From positions 1 through 64,000 of the forward strand of contig LNEO01000123.1 in NCBI GenBank assembly GCA_001465015.1: 64,000 bases of DNA, given 5' to 3'. Every line of letters begins with the position of its first letter. The first letter of the stretch is position 1. The position numbers and the translations under genes are program-made. The notes under the pieces are model-generated. The model had not been told where the DNA came from and searched no databases. It saw only the letters and a list, made by a program, of their open reading frames with translations. Source of the stretch: Deltaproteobacteria bacterium Ga0077539. GTDB lineage: Bacteria > Myxococcota_A > Polyangia > Polyangiales > Ga0077539. Positions 17,674 to 26,509 of the stretch are shown piece by piece.

Positions 17674-18426
17674 ATGGACAAGGTCTTCTCGAACGCAGAT
17701 GCGGCGTGCGCGGACATTCCCGCCGGCGCCAAGATCCTCGCGGGAGGCTTCGGCCTCTGCGGCATTCCCGAAAACTGCATCACAGCGATCCGCAAGGCCG
17801 GGATCAAGGACCTCTGGTTCGTCAGCAACAACTGCGGCGTCGATGACTGGGGCCTCGGCATCCTCCTCGGCAACAAGCAGATCCGAAAAATGACGAGCTC
17901 GTACGTCGGCGAAAACAAGGAGTTCGAGCGGCAGTTTCTGACGGGAGAGCTCGAGGTCGAGCTCGTTCCGCAGGGCACGCTCGCCGAGCGCCTCCGCGCC
18001 GGCGGCGCGGGAATCCCGGCGTTCTACACGCCCGCTGGCGTCGGGACGCAGATCGCCGACGGTGGATTGCCGATGGTCTACAACCCCGACGGCACCATCA
18101 AGAAGGCCAGCGAGCGCAAAGAGACCCGCGCGTTCAACGGCCGCGACTACGTGCTCGAAGAGGCGATCACCGGCGACTTCGCGATCGTCAAGGCGTGGAA
18201 GGCCGACCGCCACGGCAACCTGGTGTTTCGCGCGTCCTCGCGCAATTTCAACCCGCTCTGCGCGAGCGCGGGACGCATCACGATCGCCGAGGTCGAAGAG
18301 ATCGTCGAGCCCGGCCAGCTCGAACCCAACGAGGTCCACACGCCGGGCGTCTTCGTCCAGCGCGTGTTCAAGGGCACCAATTATCAAAAGCGCATCGAGC
18401 GCCGCACCGTCCGCAAGGGAGCCTGA
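17674..18426 (+). CDS. scoA: 3-oxoacid CoA-transferase subunit A
   Basis: The alpha subunit, 250 residues, of a family I CoA-transferase that exchanges CoA between succinyl-CoA (or acetyl-CoA) and a 3-oxoacid such as acetoacetate. Features include [28 protein letters not shown], and FYTPAGVGT, typical of SCOT/ScoA. The start ATG follows a purine stretch (GAAGCAGAG). The B subunit starts five bases after its stop, giving an operon. This pair points to ketone body, leucine or short-chain fatty acid metabolism. An acetate CoA-transferase (AtoD) is the main alternative. Confidence 0.88.
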   Translation: MDKVFSNADAACADIPAGAKILAGGFGLCGIPENCITAIRKAGIKDLWFVSNNCGVDDWGLGILLGNKQIRKMTSSYVGENKEFERQFLTGELEVELVPQGTLAERLRAGGAGIPAFYTPAGVGTQIADGGLPMVYNPDGTIKKASERKETRAFNGRDYVLEEAITGDFAIVKAWKADRHGNLVFRASSRNFNPLCASAGRITIAEVEEIVEPGQLEPNEVHTPGVFVQRVFKGTNYQKRIERRTVRKGA

Positions 18427-18431
18427 CGCAC

Positions 18432-19088
18432 ATGTTGAGCCGTGAACAAATCGCCATGCGCGTCGCGCGCGAGCTGCGCGACGGGTTCTACGTCAACCTC
18501 GGGATCGGCATGCCGACGCTCGTGCCCAACTACGTCGCTCCGGGCGTCGAAGTGGTTCTGCAGAGCGAAAACGGCGTGCTCGGCGTGGGGCCCTACCCGC
18601 TCGAAGGCAGCGAGGACCCGGACCTCATCAACGCCGGCAAAGAGACGATCACCACCAACCCCGGCGCGAGCTTCTTCTCGAGCGCGGACTCCTTCGCGAT
18701 GATCCGAGGCGGTCACATCGACCTCGCGATCCTCGGCGCCATGCAGGTCAGCGCCATCGGCGACCTCGCCAACTGGATGATCCCCGGCAAGATGGTGAAG
18801 GGAATGGGCGGCGCCATGGACCTCGTTCACGGCGCGCGAAAGGTCATCGTGATGATGGAGCACTTCGCGAAAGATGGCTCCGTCAAGATCGTCAACGAGT
18901 GCTCGCTCCCGCTCACGGGCAAGCGGGTCGTTCACAAGATCATCACGGACATGGCTGTCATCGACGTGACCGACGACGGGCTGATCCTTCGCGAAGTCGC
19001 GCCCGGACACTCGGCCAAGGACGTTCAAGAGAAGACCGAGCCGACGCTCAAGGTCCCGAGCGACCTCGCGATCATGTCGTTCTCTTGA
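18432..19088 (+). CDS. scoB: 3-oxoacid CoA-transferase subunit B
   Basis: The beta subunit, 218 residues. It holds the catalytic motif SENGVLG with the nucleophilic Glu at residue 46, which forms the enzyme-CoA thioester. Upstream, [11 protein letters not shown] is the conserved start of the fold, and the later [14 protein letters not shown] and [18 protein letters not shown] are characteristic of ScoB/AtoA. The ATG at 18432 is five bases downstream of the scoA stop. It is followed closely by the convergent MBL hydrolase gene (15 bp between stops), leaving little room for a terminator. Confidence 0.9.
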   Translation: MLSREQIAMRVARELRDGFYVNLGIGMPTLVPNYVAPGVEVVLQSENGVLGVGPYPLEGSEDPDLINAGKETITTNPGASFFSSADSFAMIRGGHIDLAILGAMQVSAIGDLANWMIPGKMVKGMGGAMDLVHGARKVIVMMEHFAKDGSVKIVNECSLPLTGKRVVHKIITDMAVIDVTDDGLILREVAPGHSAKDVQEKTEPTLKVPSDLAIMSFS

Positions 19089-19103
19089 ACAACCGGAGGA
19101 GAT

Positions 19104-19940
19104 TCAGCGCGCGATCCAGCGATCGCCTTCGACGCTGATCTCTCCTTCGGCCGCGAGCTTCTCGAGGTGGGCCCGCGCGCTCCTCAGCGCGATCGGCCAC
19201 ACCGCGGGCGGCGTGTCCTCGTAGGCGTGCTCGACGACCTCGTCCTCGGTGGCGCCTCGCGCTTCGAAGCGGGCCACCGCGGCGCGCACCTTCGCCTCGC
19301 GCGCGAGTCGGTGCGCCACATAGTGACGCAGCCTCGCCGCGCCGTCTTCGATCGGCGCTCCGTGCGCCGGGAGCACCGTCCCAGCGCCCTCGTCCGCGAG
19401 CCTGCGGAGCTGCGCGATGTACTCACGCATGTCCCCGCCGTCCTCGGGGTCGATCACGATCGTCCCGACGCTCGCGACCATGTCGCCCGCGATTAGCCAA
19501 CGCCGCGCTCGATCGCGCAGACACAGGTGCCCCCTGGCGTGACCGGGGGTGTGCGTCAACTCGACCTCGCCATCGAACAGCACGTCTCCGTCATCGAGCT
19601 CGCGATGAACCTCGACCCGCTCGCGCAGCCTCGCGCTCGTCTCCCGATGGGCCATCGTGGGAGCCCCGAACGCTCGATGCATCGCCGTGGCAGCGCCGAC
19701 GTGATCGCCGTGATGGTGCGTCAAGACCACCCCGAGCAATCGAAATCCAGCGCCGATCCGCCGGGCGGTCTCTTCGAGGAGCATCGCCTGCTCCTCGTCG
19801 AACGACGGTGCCGGCTCGACCACATAGAACTCGCGGTCGACCTCGACGAAATACGTGTTGGTCTCCGTGGCCGGCGGCAACGTCGGCGTCCTCAACGACA
19901 GTCGCTCGACGCGCGGAGCGACCTTTTCGACCAGGCTCAC
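19104..19940 (-). CDS. MBL-fold metallohydrolase
   Basis: A 278-residue metallo-beta-lactamase-fold hydrolase with the zinc motif THHHGDH near residue 74, a further HTPGHARGHL, and the Asp ligand in IAGDMV. The C-terminal ~80 residues (HRLAREAKVRAAVARF onward) look like the winged-helix tail of the LACTB2-like subgroup, which favours an endoribonuclease or thioesterase over a beta-lactamase. The start is GTG. The gene ends 15 bp from scoB and is divergent from the lipoprotein amidohydrolase gene. The physiological substrate is unknown. Confidence 0.8.
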   Translation of the reverse strand: MSLVEKVAPRVERLSLRTPTLPPATETNTYFVEVDREFYVVEPAPSFDEEQAMLLEETARRIGAGFRLLGVVLTHHHGDHVGAATAMHRAFGAPTMAHRETSARLRERVEVHRELDDGDVLFDGEVELTHTPGHARGHLCLRDRARRWLIAGDMVASVGTIVIDPEDGGDMREYIAQLRRLADEGAGTVLPAHGAPIEDGAARLRHYVAHRLAREAKVRAAVARFEARGATEDEVVEHAYEDTPPAVWPIALRSARAHLEKLAAEGEISVEGDRWIAR

Positions 19941-20004
19941 CAGCGAAGGGTAGCGCGTTTCGTCGGCATCGGGCCGAGCGATCCGTGTGTTAGCCTATGG
20001 GTCC

Positions 20005-21705
20005 ATGAAGCGCTTCGTCCTTGGAGCTCCAGTCGTCTTGCTCGCGCTCGCGACAGGCTGCGATGCCAATCTCCGCACGCCTGACACCGGCGTCCCACCT
20101 GCGGACACTGGAGTTCCCGAGGACATCGTCGCACCCGACGCGAGCGAGCCCGCGGATACGGGCGCTGCCGACGGGACCAGCCCAGACACGGGCACAGTCG
20201 ACACGGGCACAGCCGACACGGGCACAGCGGACACTGGAGGCACCGACGCGAGCGTCGACGTTCCTACAGATACCCGGACACCGCCAACTGATGGCGGCTG
20301 CACGATCTCGCCGCCTGCCCCGATGCAACCTGTGTCCGCCGCGCTGTTGCCCGAGCGCCGCGTGACCTGCGGATGCCGCGCGCGAACGCCGTCGGTGACG
20401 CCCGGCAGCGACGCGACGCGCTTTCTCCTTCGCGGCCGAATCGTCACGCCCGCGGTCGTACACGCGGCGGGCGAGGTGCTCGTCGTCGGCAACTTGATTA
20501 ACTGTGTTGGCCCCACGGGGATGTGCGCCTCCCGCCCCGAAGCCAGCAACGCGACGATCATCGAGACCGGCGGCCTCATCTATCCGGGCCTCATCGACGG
20601 GCACAATCACGTTGCGTACAACTGGTTGCCCGAGTGGGTCGCGGGGCGGCTCTTCATGAACCGCTATCAGTGGCAGCGCGCGACGGCGTACGACACGTAC
20701 ATCACGCCGTACCGCGTCAACGTCGGCATGCACGAGTGCGCGATGGCCAAGTACGGCGAGGCGCGCGCGATCTTCGCAGGCACCACGACGATCCAGGGCG
20801 GACCCAACCGAACGTGCACCCGCGTGCTCGCGCGCAACCCCGAGTTCGGCGCGGACTTCGGCGGCGTCGATCGCCACGCGACCAACATCCTCGGCATCTC
20901 GACGGTCGATACCATGGCCGCCGCGAACCTCCGTCGACAGATGGATGACGGCTCGCTCACGACGTACATCATTCACCTCGGCGAGGGCATCGATGACATG
21001 TCGCGCGCCGAGTTCACCGACCTCCTCACCAAGAACCTGCTGACGCAGGCGACGGTCATGGTGCACGGCACGGCGTTTCTCGACAGCCAGCACATGCAGG
21101 CCGGCGCCGCGCGGTCGAGGATCGTGTGGTCTCCGCGCTCCAACGTCGCCCTCTACGGAGACACGACGGACGTTCGCTCCGCGCTCATGCGCGGCGTGCT
21201 CGTCTCGCTCGCGCCCGACTGGACGCCCTCGGGAGCGCCCGACATCCTTCAAGAGCTGCGCTTCGCGCGCAACGTGGGTCGCAATCGGTGGCCTGGTTTG
21301 CTCACCGATCGAAAGCTCGTCGAGATGGTCACCAGCGACGCCGCGCGCGTGCTCGACCGGCACACGCTCATCGGATCGCTCGAGGCGGGTCGCTACGCAG
21401 ACCTGATGGTGATCCCCGACACGGGCTGCGATCCCTACAGCTCGCTCGTCGACGCCGTCGCCGCAGACGTCGAGCTCGTCATGGTCGGCGGAAGGCCGAT
21501 GTACGGAACCTCCTCGATCATGCGCGCTCTGCCCGCCGCCGCCCTCACGGGGTGCGAGGACACGACAGTGTGCTCGAGCACGCGGGTCGCCTGCGTCGCT
21601 CGCCCTGGAGCATCGGACATGATGAACCAGACCCTCGAGCAGATCACGACGGAGCTCCGAAGCTTCTATCCGATGGTGCTCCCGCTCGTTCCACGCTGTC
21701 CGTGA
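20005..21705 (+). CDS. lipoprotein amidohydrolase with acidic repeat linker
   Basis: A 566-residue predicted outer-membrane or periplasmic lipoprotein. The N-terminus MKRFVLGAPVVLLALATGC ends in a lipobox. Residues ~25-95 are a low-complexity Asp-Thr-Gly-Ala linker, partly built from 15-bp tandem repeats at 20185-20229. The C-terminal ~430 residues are an amidohydrolase-type TIM barrel: IYPGLIDGHNHV holds the two metal-binding His, and the late GSLEAGRYADLMVI block closes the fold. The start ATG at 20005 gives the signal peptide; an ATG 18 bp upstream would not. It stands alone. The substrate is unknown. Confidence 0.8.
   Translation: MKRFVLGAPVVLLALATGCDANLRTPDTGVPPADTGVPEDIVAPDASEPADTGAADGTSPDTGTVDTGTADTGTADTGGTDASVDVPTDTRTPPTDGGCTISPPAPMQPVSAALLPERRVTCGCRARTPSVTPGSDATRFLLRGRIVTPAVVHAAGEVLVVGNLINCVGPTGMCASRPEASNATIIETGGLIYPGLIDGHNHVAYNWLPEWVAGRLFMNRYQWQRATAYDTYITPYRVNVGMHECAMAKYGEARAIFAGTTTIQGGPNRTCTRVLARNPEFGADFGGVDRHATNILGISTVDTMAAANLRRQMDDGSLTTYIIHLGEGIDDMSRAEFTDLLTKNLLTQATVMVHGTAFLDSQHMQAGAARSRIVWSPRSNVALYGDTTDVRSALMRGVLVSLAPDWTPSGAPDILQELRFARNVGRNRWPGLLTDRKLVEMVTSDAARVLDRHTLIGSLEAGRYADLMVIPDTGCDPYSSLVDAVAADVELVMVGGRPMYGTSSIMRALPAAALTGCEDTTVCSSTRVACVARPGASDMMNQTLEQITTELRSFYPMVLPLVPRCP
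20185..20229 (+). repeat. 15-bp tandem repeat encoding DTGTA units
   Basis: Three near-identical 15-bp units starting at 20185, 20200 and 20215 (unit GACACGGGCACAGYC), followed by a partial fourth. They lie in frame in the amidohydrolase linker and encode Asp-Thr-Gly-Thr-Ala/Val. Such tracts are prone to slippage, so linker length may differ among strains. Confidence 0.8.
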
Positions 21706-21725
21706 GCGCGCGTCCCGCACGCGGC

Positions 21726-21755
21726 TTGACCGCTCGGCACATGGCGGCGTAACGC
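21726..21755 (+). promoter_or_regulatory. candidate promoter of the 94-aa gene
   Basis: TTGACC at 21726-21731 and TAACGC at 21750-21755 with an 18-bp spacer. The start codon of the next gene at 21764 begins only eight bases after the -10 hexamer, so transcription would begin at or beside the ATG, suggesting a leaderless message. Confidence 0.4.
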
Positions 21756-21763
21756 TCGTCCCT

Positions 21764-22048
21764 ATGAACCGAGACAAAGCGCGCGCCATCATCCGCGCGG
21801 TGTGCGAAGGCGAGCAATCGGGCGACACGTTCACCGTGGCCGTCGGCTGGGAGGTCACCATCCACGTCGGCCGCGCCGGCGCGCCGTGGTCCATTCAGCA
21901 AGTCACGAAGGTCACCATCGACGAGTCCCTCGTGACCGGCGAGACGCGAAAAGGCCAGCGCTTCGCGTTGCCGATCGAAGAGCTTCGCGGCGCGGCGTCC
22001 GAGACGACCGTCACCGACAAGAGCGGCCGCAAGACCGGGTTCATGTGA
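21764..22048 (+). CDS. small hypothetical protein
   Basis: A 94-residue soluble protein, no signal peptide. The order is a helical N-terminus (DKARAIIRAVCEGE) followed by several short beta strands (TFTVAVGWEVTIHV, TKVTIDESLVTG). It has one Cys. I do not recognise it. It is preceded by a promoter-like sequence that would make the transcript leaderless and is convergent with the Gly/Tyr-rich lipoprotein gene. The good coding frame and short compact fold make it a probable gene. Confidence 0.55.
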   Translation: MNRDKARAIIRAVCEGEQSGDTFTVAVGWEVTIHVGRAGAPWSIQQVTKVTIDESLVTGETRKGQRFALPIEELRGAASETTVTDKSGRKTGFM

Positions 22049-22128
22049 TCCGAGGGCGGTTCGCTGTCCCCACAGCGCCGCCGGTGAAGATCTGCCTCGA
22101 ACGATCGAGTGAGCGGCTGGGCTCGCGC

Positions 22129-22521
22129 TCAGCGAATCGGCGTCGCCACCGCGCCCGTCGCCTGAACCCCCACGGGCTGCACCACGACCGTCGACCCTCC
22201 GTAGACGGGCTGCTGTCCGTACACCGGCTGCGCGACCGGCTGCGCGTACGCTTGCGGTTGGCCGTACACCGTCACGAACGGAGCGCGCTGCGTGTAAAAG
22301 CCCGGTCGATAGTAGACCCCGCCGTAGTAGCCGCCCGAGTAGTACACGGTGCCCGGAGCCGCCGTCGTCGTGTAGCCGTAGGTGCCTTCGTAGCTGTACG
22401 GGAAGGCCGGATCGTATGCCCCACTGCGCGCGGTGGTCGCGAAGATGCAGCCACCCAGCGCGTTCGCGACGATCGCTAGCGTCATCGCCCGAAGCAGGTT
22501 GGTGATCGAACGCATGCTCAT
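22129..22521 (-). CDS. Tyr/Gly-rich putative lipoprotein
   Basis: A 130-residue predicted lipoprotein. The signal sequence MSMRSITNLLRAMTLAIVAN ends in a lipobox ALGGC. The mature part is strongly enriched in Tyr, Gly, Gln and Pro with imperfect repeats such as YYSGGYYGGVYY and QPVYGQQPVYGG, a composition seen in surface-exposed or adhesive myxobacterial proteins. No catalytic motif is present. It starts opposite the TPR-HTH gene across a 215-bp divergent region. The function is not known. Confidence 0.7.
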   Translation of the reverse strand: MSMRSITNLLRAMTLAIVANALGGCIFATTARSGAYDPAFPYSYEGTYGYTTTAAPGTVYYSGGYYGGVYYRPGFYTQRAPFVTVYGQPQAYAQPVAQPVYGQQPVYGGSTVVVQPVGVQATGAVATPIR

Positions 22522-22736
22522 GTTTTAGCACCTCGCGCGACGCGACGCGTACTCCGCGGCACATCCAGCCGCATCGTGTTCACGACTCTCTACGCTCGCC
22601 AGGGGTGCCTTTCTTCCTCTGTCGGAGCAACATCCTCGCGGCGCGATGGCCAGTCGAGTGGCCACCCGCCCCTCTGCTCGAGCTTGCCGTGCGAACCACG
22701 TGAGAGCTATCACCGCAGTCGCAATGCGACTTCGAT

Positions 22737-23705
22737 ATGGCAGCCGACGCACCCACGCCTGAAGCGCTCTTGCGCCGGCAACTCGAAGAAGCCGTTCGTG
22801 CCGGGCGCTCGAAGGCGTTCTTGCTCCCGCAGCTCGAGCGGCTCGTGTCGATCGCGCCCGAAGGCTCCGAGCCCTGGCGCTTCGCCAACCGGCAGCTCGC
22901 CGAGCTCTTGCTCGAACAAGCGCCGTGGCGGGCGGCGCTGCACGCGCGTCGCGTCGCGATCGACTCGCCCTCGGACGACGCAGCGCACGCGCTGCTGGGC
23001 CTCGCCCTGGCGCTGCAGACCAACTACCGCGCCGCAATCGCGTCGTATCGACGCGCGCTCGCGGCAAACCCCAACAACCCCTGGTACGCGCACAACGTCG
23101 GACACTTGTACGACGTCGCCCTCGACCTGCCGCGCGACGGCCTCGCGTTCTTGCGCCTCGCGCACCGTGAAGAGCCCTCGCAAGACGACGTCACAGCGTC
23201 GCTCGCCCACTGTCTCGCTCGCAGCGGCTCCCTCGGCGAGGCCAAGGAGCTGGCCACCGAGCTCGCTGCGCGCCGACCCGAGCGCGCGGATTTCGCAGAC
23301 CTCGCTCGATGGATCGCCGACGGCGCCCTCGATCGACCTGTGATCGCCGCCCCCGCGCTCCTCGCTTCGATCGAACACGGAGCGACCGCGGCCGAGCCCG
23401 TCGCCAGCGAACAAGACTCGATCGAGGTGCTGCTCGACCGCGCTCCGTTGACCGACGAGCAGCGCGAGCGAGCACGGCGCTTGTGGGTCGATTTCGAGTC
23501 TCGCGGCGCACGCGAAGGATCGAGCCCAGGCAGAGCGCTCGCGGCAGCGATCGAGTACGCGATTCACCGCGTCGATGGCGGCAACGTTACGCAACGCGCG
23601 CTCGCCGAGCGCTACGGCGTTTCGGTCAGCGCGATCCGCAGCCGATACAGCGCCATTCGCGCGGCGCTCGCCCCAGAGCTCGAAATCGGTCGCTATCGAC
23701 GCTGA
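22737..23705 (+). CDS. TPR protein with C-terminal helix-turn-helix
   Basis: A 322-residue soluble protein. Residues ~50-200 contain TPR-like helical pairs (ALLGLALALQTNYRAAIASY, NPWYAHNVGHLYDVAL). The last ~45 residues, AAAIEYAIHRVDGG then VTQRALAERYGVSVSAIRSR, form a cyclin-like or TFIIB-type helix-turn-helix, a pattern known from bacterial SEC-C and related proteins. The combination suggests a nucleic-acid-binding adaptor. The 215 bp upstream hold no gene and probably both divergent promoters. Its end is close to the convergent cytochrome gene (18 bp). Confidence 0.65.
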   Translation: MAADAPTPEALLRRQLEEAVRAGRSKAFLLPQLERLVSIAPEGSEPWRFANRQLAELLLEQAPWRAALHARRVAIDSPSDDAAHALLGLALALQTNYRAAIASYRRALAANPNNPWYAHNVGHLYDVALDLPRDGLAFLRLAHREEPSQDDVTASLAHCLARSGSLGEAKELATELAARRPERADFADLARWIADGALDRPVIAAPALLASIEHGATAAEPVASEQDSIEVLLDRAPLTDEQRERARRLWVDFESRGAREGSSPGRALAAAIEYAIHRVDGGNVTQRALAERYGVSVSAIRSRYSAIRAALAPELEIGRYRR

Positions 23706-23723
23706 CCTCACCGCGGGCGGGGC

Positions 23724-24956
23724 TCAAGGGCATCGCGCCGCGAGCGCGGCGACGTCCTGATGGCACTGCGCGCAGCCGCGAGAAGACGCGCGCAGCAGCG
23801 CGCCGCACTGCCCCGAGAAGCCCGGAGGATGCGGGTTCGCGCCGGCGCCTCCCAGCGGTCGCACCGCGTGGCAGCTCGTGCAGTCGCGCTCGGTGTGGCA
23901 CGAGACGCACGCTTGAAGCGAGCGCCTCGCCTCCATCGCGTGGTGCTCGAACGTCACGTTGGTGCCCGAAAACACCGCGAACGGAGGGTGAAATCGGCCG
24001 GCGCTCCGGGCGGCGGGCGCCGACGACAACGCGACTCCTGCGCGCCGATGGCAGCCCTCGCAGAAGGTCTGCTCGCGATGGCAGCTCCCGCAGCGGTCGG
24101 ACGCCATTCGCGCTTCGACCCCGTGAAAGGTCAGGTAGTCGTTGGGGTGCGTTCGACGATCGCGCATCCGTCCGTCGTGACAGTCGACGCACTCGCGCTC
24201 GCGGTGACACGCGGTGCACGAGGCTGGGTTGGCCTGCGCGATCGTGCGGTGATTCACCCAGAAATCAGCGTCGTGCCGAAGCCCGTTCATCCACGACGGC
24301 GGGTTGAGCCACCCCTCTTCGAAGCGCGTGCGCAGCACGCCGTCTGCTTCGGTGAGGTGACAGCTCGCGCAACGAGTCGATGCGCCGCGCTGCTCGTGAC
24401 AGCTCGTGCACTCGCGCATCGTCGGTAGATCCAGCCGCGTCGCCAGGGCGCCCTCTCGCACGCGTCGATGACAGCCCTCGCACCGGACGCCAGCGGCCGC
24501 GTGGCGACGATGGGAAAACCGAAGATTCGCGGGAGGAATCTCGACCCGCGCCACGACCGTCGGCCGCGAAGGATCGAAGCCGACGTGACAGGCGTCGCAT
24601 CGCGACGCAGGGGTCGAGGCGCGGCCCGGCTCGCGGCGATCGATCGAGTGACAGCTCGAGCACACGTTTTCATCGGGCAGCAGTCGATCCTCGACGCGAT
24701 CGCTGCGGGTGGCGTCGCGGTGGCAGCGCTCGCAGGTGACCCCGCCGATCGCGAGGTGCTGTCGATGGTCGAAGCGAAGCGAAAGTCGCTGCGTGGGATA
24801 GATCGCTCGCGACGGCCCGCCGTCGTCGCTCCCGCGCTCCCACACCCGCGGGACGCGCGCGAGCGTCCCCGCCCCCGAACGAATCCCGCACGCTGCTCCG
24901 AGCGCGATCAACGCGAGCAACCACAGCCACGATCGCGGCGCGCGCTGTGCAGTCAT
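23724..24956 (-). CDS. multihaem c-type cytochrome lipoprotein, 13 CXXCH motifs
   Basis: A 410-residue protein with a lipobox-like ALGAAC after MTAQRAPRSWLWLLALI. I count thirteen CXXCH haem-binding motifs (CERCH, CSSCH, CDACH, CEGCH, CTSCH, CASCH, CTACH, CVDCH, CGSCH, CEGCH, CVSCH, CTSCH, CAQCH), many preceded by HRXH-type axial-ligand pairs such as FDHRQH and FSHRRH. This matches periplasmic or outer-membrane electron-carrying cytochromes of the c7/decahaem kind. The ATG overlaps the stop of the barrel gene by four bases (24953-24956), so they are co-translated. It likely moves electrons through or near the outer membrane; partners are not in the window. Confidence 0.85.
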   Translation of the reverse strand: MTAQRAPRSWLWLLALIALGAACGIRSGAGTLARVPRVWERGSDDGGPSRAIYPTQRLSLRFDHRQHLAIGGVTCERCHRDATRSDRVEDRLLPDENVCSSCHSIDRREPGRASTPASRCDACHVGFDPSRPTVVARVEIPPANLRFSHRRHAAAGVRCEGCHRRVREGALATRLDLPTMRECTSCHEQRGASTRCASCHLTEADGVLRTRFEEGWLNPPSWMNGLRHDADFWVNHRTIAQANPASCTACHRERECVDCHDGRMRDRRTHPNDYLTFHGVEARMASDRCGSCHREQTFCEGCHRRAGVALSSAPAARSAGRFHPPFAVFSGTNVTFEHHAMEARRSLQACVSCHTERDCTSCHAVRPLGGAGANPHPPGFSGQCGALLRASSRGCAQCHQDVAALAARCP

Positions 24957-26410
24957 GGCTGAGCTCCGATCACGAGCGTCGCTTGAACGCGCGCCCGATG
25001 CCCGACGATGGCGTTGGCGTCGTATTCGCCGTCGACGTGAAGCCAGGCGATCGGCCCGAGCTTCGCTGCAGCCCCTGCCACGAGCGCCAGCGTAGGCCCC
25101 GAGCGCTCGGGGCGGCTCGCGTCGTAGTTGCCCCACAGCGAGGCTCTCCCGTCGAATCGAAGGCGCCCCGCCCATGGCTCGAACGCAGCATCGACGTCGA
25201 CGCCACCGCGCGCTCCGACGGCGCCGACCTCGCCGACGGCGCGAGCGCCGAGGTCCCACGCGGTCCCGTCGTACACGAACGAAAACGTCGCTCCGCCGTG
25301 CCATCGGTCGCCGCTCGAGGGAGCGTTGGTCGACGGTCCCGACTCGGCCTGCGCGTACCGTCGACCGTGCGCGATCGCCGAGATCATCCACGGACCTCGA
25401 GCCCGCGACGCGACGCGCAAGCGCGCCTCGTCCACGCTGTCTGCCCAGATCGACGCCCAGATCGAGCTCGGGTCGAAGGTCGGTCGAACGCGCTCGAAGC
25501 CGGCGTCGACAGACAGGCCAGCCATTCGGTTTTCGTAGCGAACCGACCCGCCGAGCACAGAAAACGCCCGATGCGGAAGCGAGTACGCCGCGCGTCCCTC
25601 GAGCCGAACTCGCGGGTGCAGCTGCGCGTCGATCGCGGCGCCAAGGCGCTCTTCGCTCGTTCCGTCGGCGGTCCATACGCGGCGATAGGTCGCCCGCGCA
25701 AACGCAGGCATCCAAGGCGCGGTCTCGATCGCGACGGCGACGACCGGCGCGTGCTTGGAGTCCGTCACAAACGGCGCGAGCGACGGCTCCCACGCAGAGC
25801 GATCGAGCCGAAGCACTCCGTCGCGCTCGAAGCGCGCGTTCGAGAGCGCGAAGCCACCGCGCACCTCGAGGCCGCCGTACACCTCCACCGTCGCGAAGCG
25901 ACCGAGGTACGCCCGCGCCCGCGCGCCGTCGAACGCGAAGAACCCCAACACGTCGGACGAGAGCACCCGACCGACCCGCACGTCGAGCAGGCCGCGAAAC
26001 AAGTTGCTCGCGTCGAAATACGCGTACGGCAGATCCACGCTTCGCCGCTCGAATCCCGGCACAAAGTCCGTACGCCGCTCGCGCGTCGTCTCTTCGAGGC
26101 ATCGCCCCGCGAGCCCGCCGCACGAGTCACCAAACTCACCGTCGAACCGAAGCCGCACGCGAAGCGCGAGCGACGGCGCGCGCTCTCCGAACGAATGCGT
26201 GACCGCGAGCGTAAGCGTCTGCGTAAACCGCCGCGTCGAGAGCACGGGCGTCCCGAACGGACCTCGCACTTGATATGCCTGCGCGAAGCTCTCAGCGTGA
26301 ACGTCGTACTCGATCGCGCCCGCCGAAAGACTCACGAGCGACACGCACGACGCGGCCGAGGTCGCGAGCGCGCGGAGAGCTCGAGCGCGCGCGCCCGACC
26401 GCCATCTCAT
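24953..26410 (-). CDS. predicted outer-membrane beta-barrel (porin-like partner of cytochrome)
   Basis: A 485-residue exported protein. The first ~33 residues look like a signal peptide. The rest alternates short amphipathic strands rich in Tyr, Arg, Ala and Phe with turns (PYAYFDASNLFRGLLDVRVG, FATVEVYGGLEVRGGF), and it ends in VQATLVIGAQP. No soluble domain is visible. Its stop overlaps the start of the 13-haem cytochrome gene, which recalls porin-cytochrome pairs in which a barrel wraps a multihaem protein; family assignment cannot be made here. Confidence 0.65.
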   Translation of the reverse strand: MRWRSGARARALRALATSAASCVSLVSLSAGAIEYDVHAESFAQAYQVRGPFGTPVLSTRRFTQTLTLAVTHSFGERAPSLALRVRLRFDGEFGDSCGGLAGRCLEETTRERRTDFVPGFERRSVDLPYAYFDASNLFRGLLDVRVGRVLSSDVLGFFAFDGARARAYLGRFATVEVYGGLEVRGGFALSNARFERDGVLRLDRSAWEPSLAPFVTDSKHAPVVAVAIETAPWMPAFARATYRRVWTADGTSEERLGAAIDAQLHPRVRLEGRAAYSLPHRAFSVLGGSVRYENRMAGLSVDAGFERVRPTFDPSSIWASIWADSVDEARLRVASRARGPWMISAIAHGRRYAQAESGPSTNAPSSGDRWHGGATFSFVYDGTAWDLGARAVGEVGAVGARGGVDVDAAFEPWAGRLRFDGRASLWGNYDASRPERSGPTLALVAGAAAKLGPIAWLHVDGEYDANAIVGHRARVQATLVIGAQP

Positions 26411-26509
26411 CGCCGACGCTCGCGCAATCGCAAGGTTTCTCCCGTCCGTGCTTCGAGCGCTCGATGGCTCTGTGAGACGCCGCTTCGGCGTCCAGCGCGC
26501 CGCGTGCGA

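Noticed and set aside
16558-18387. Minus-strand frame of 609 codons opposite the phosphoesterase and CoA-transferase genes
   Set aside because: The real genes on the opposite strand and in other frames have catalytic motifs; this frame is Arg/Asp-rich noise.
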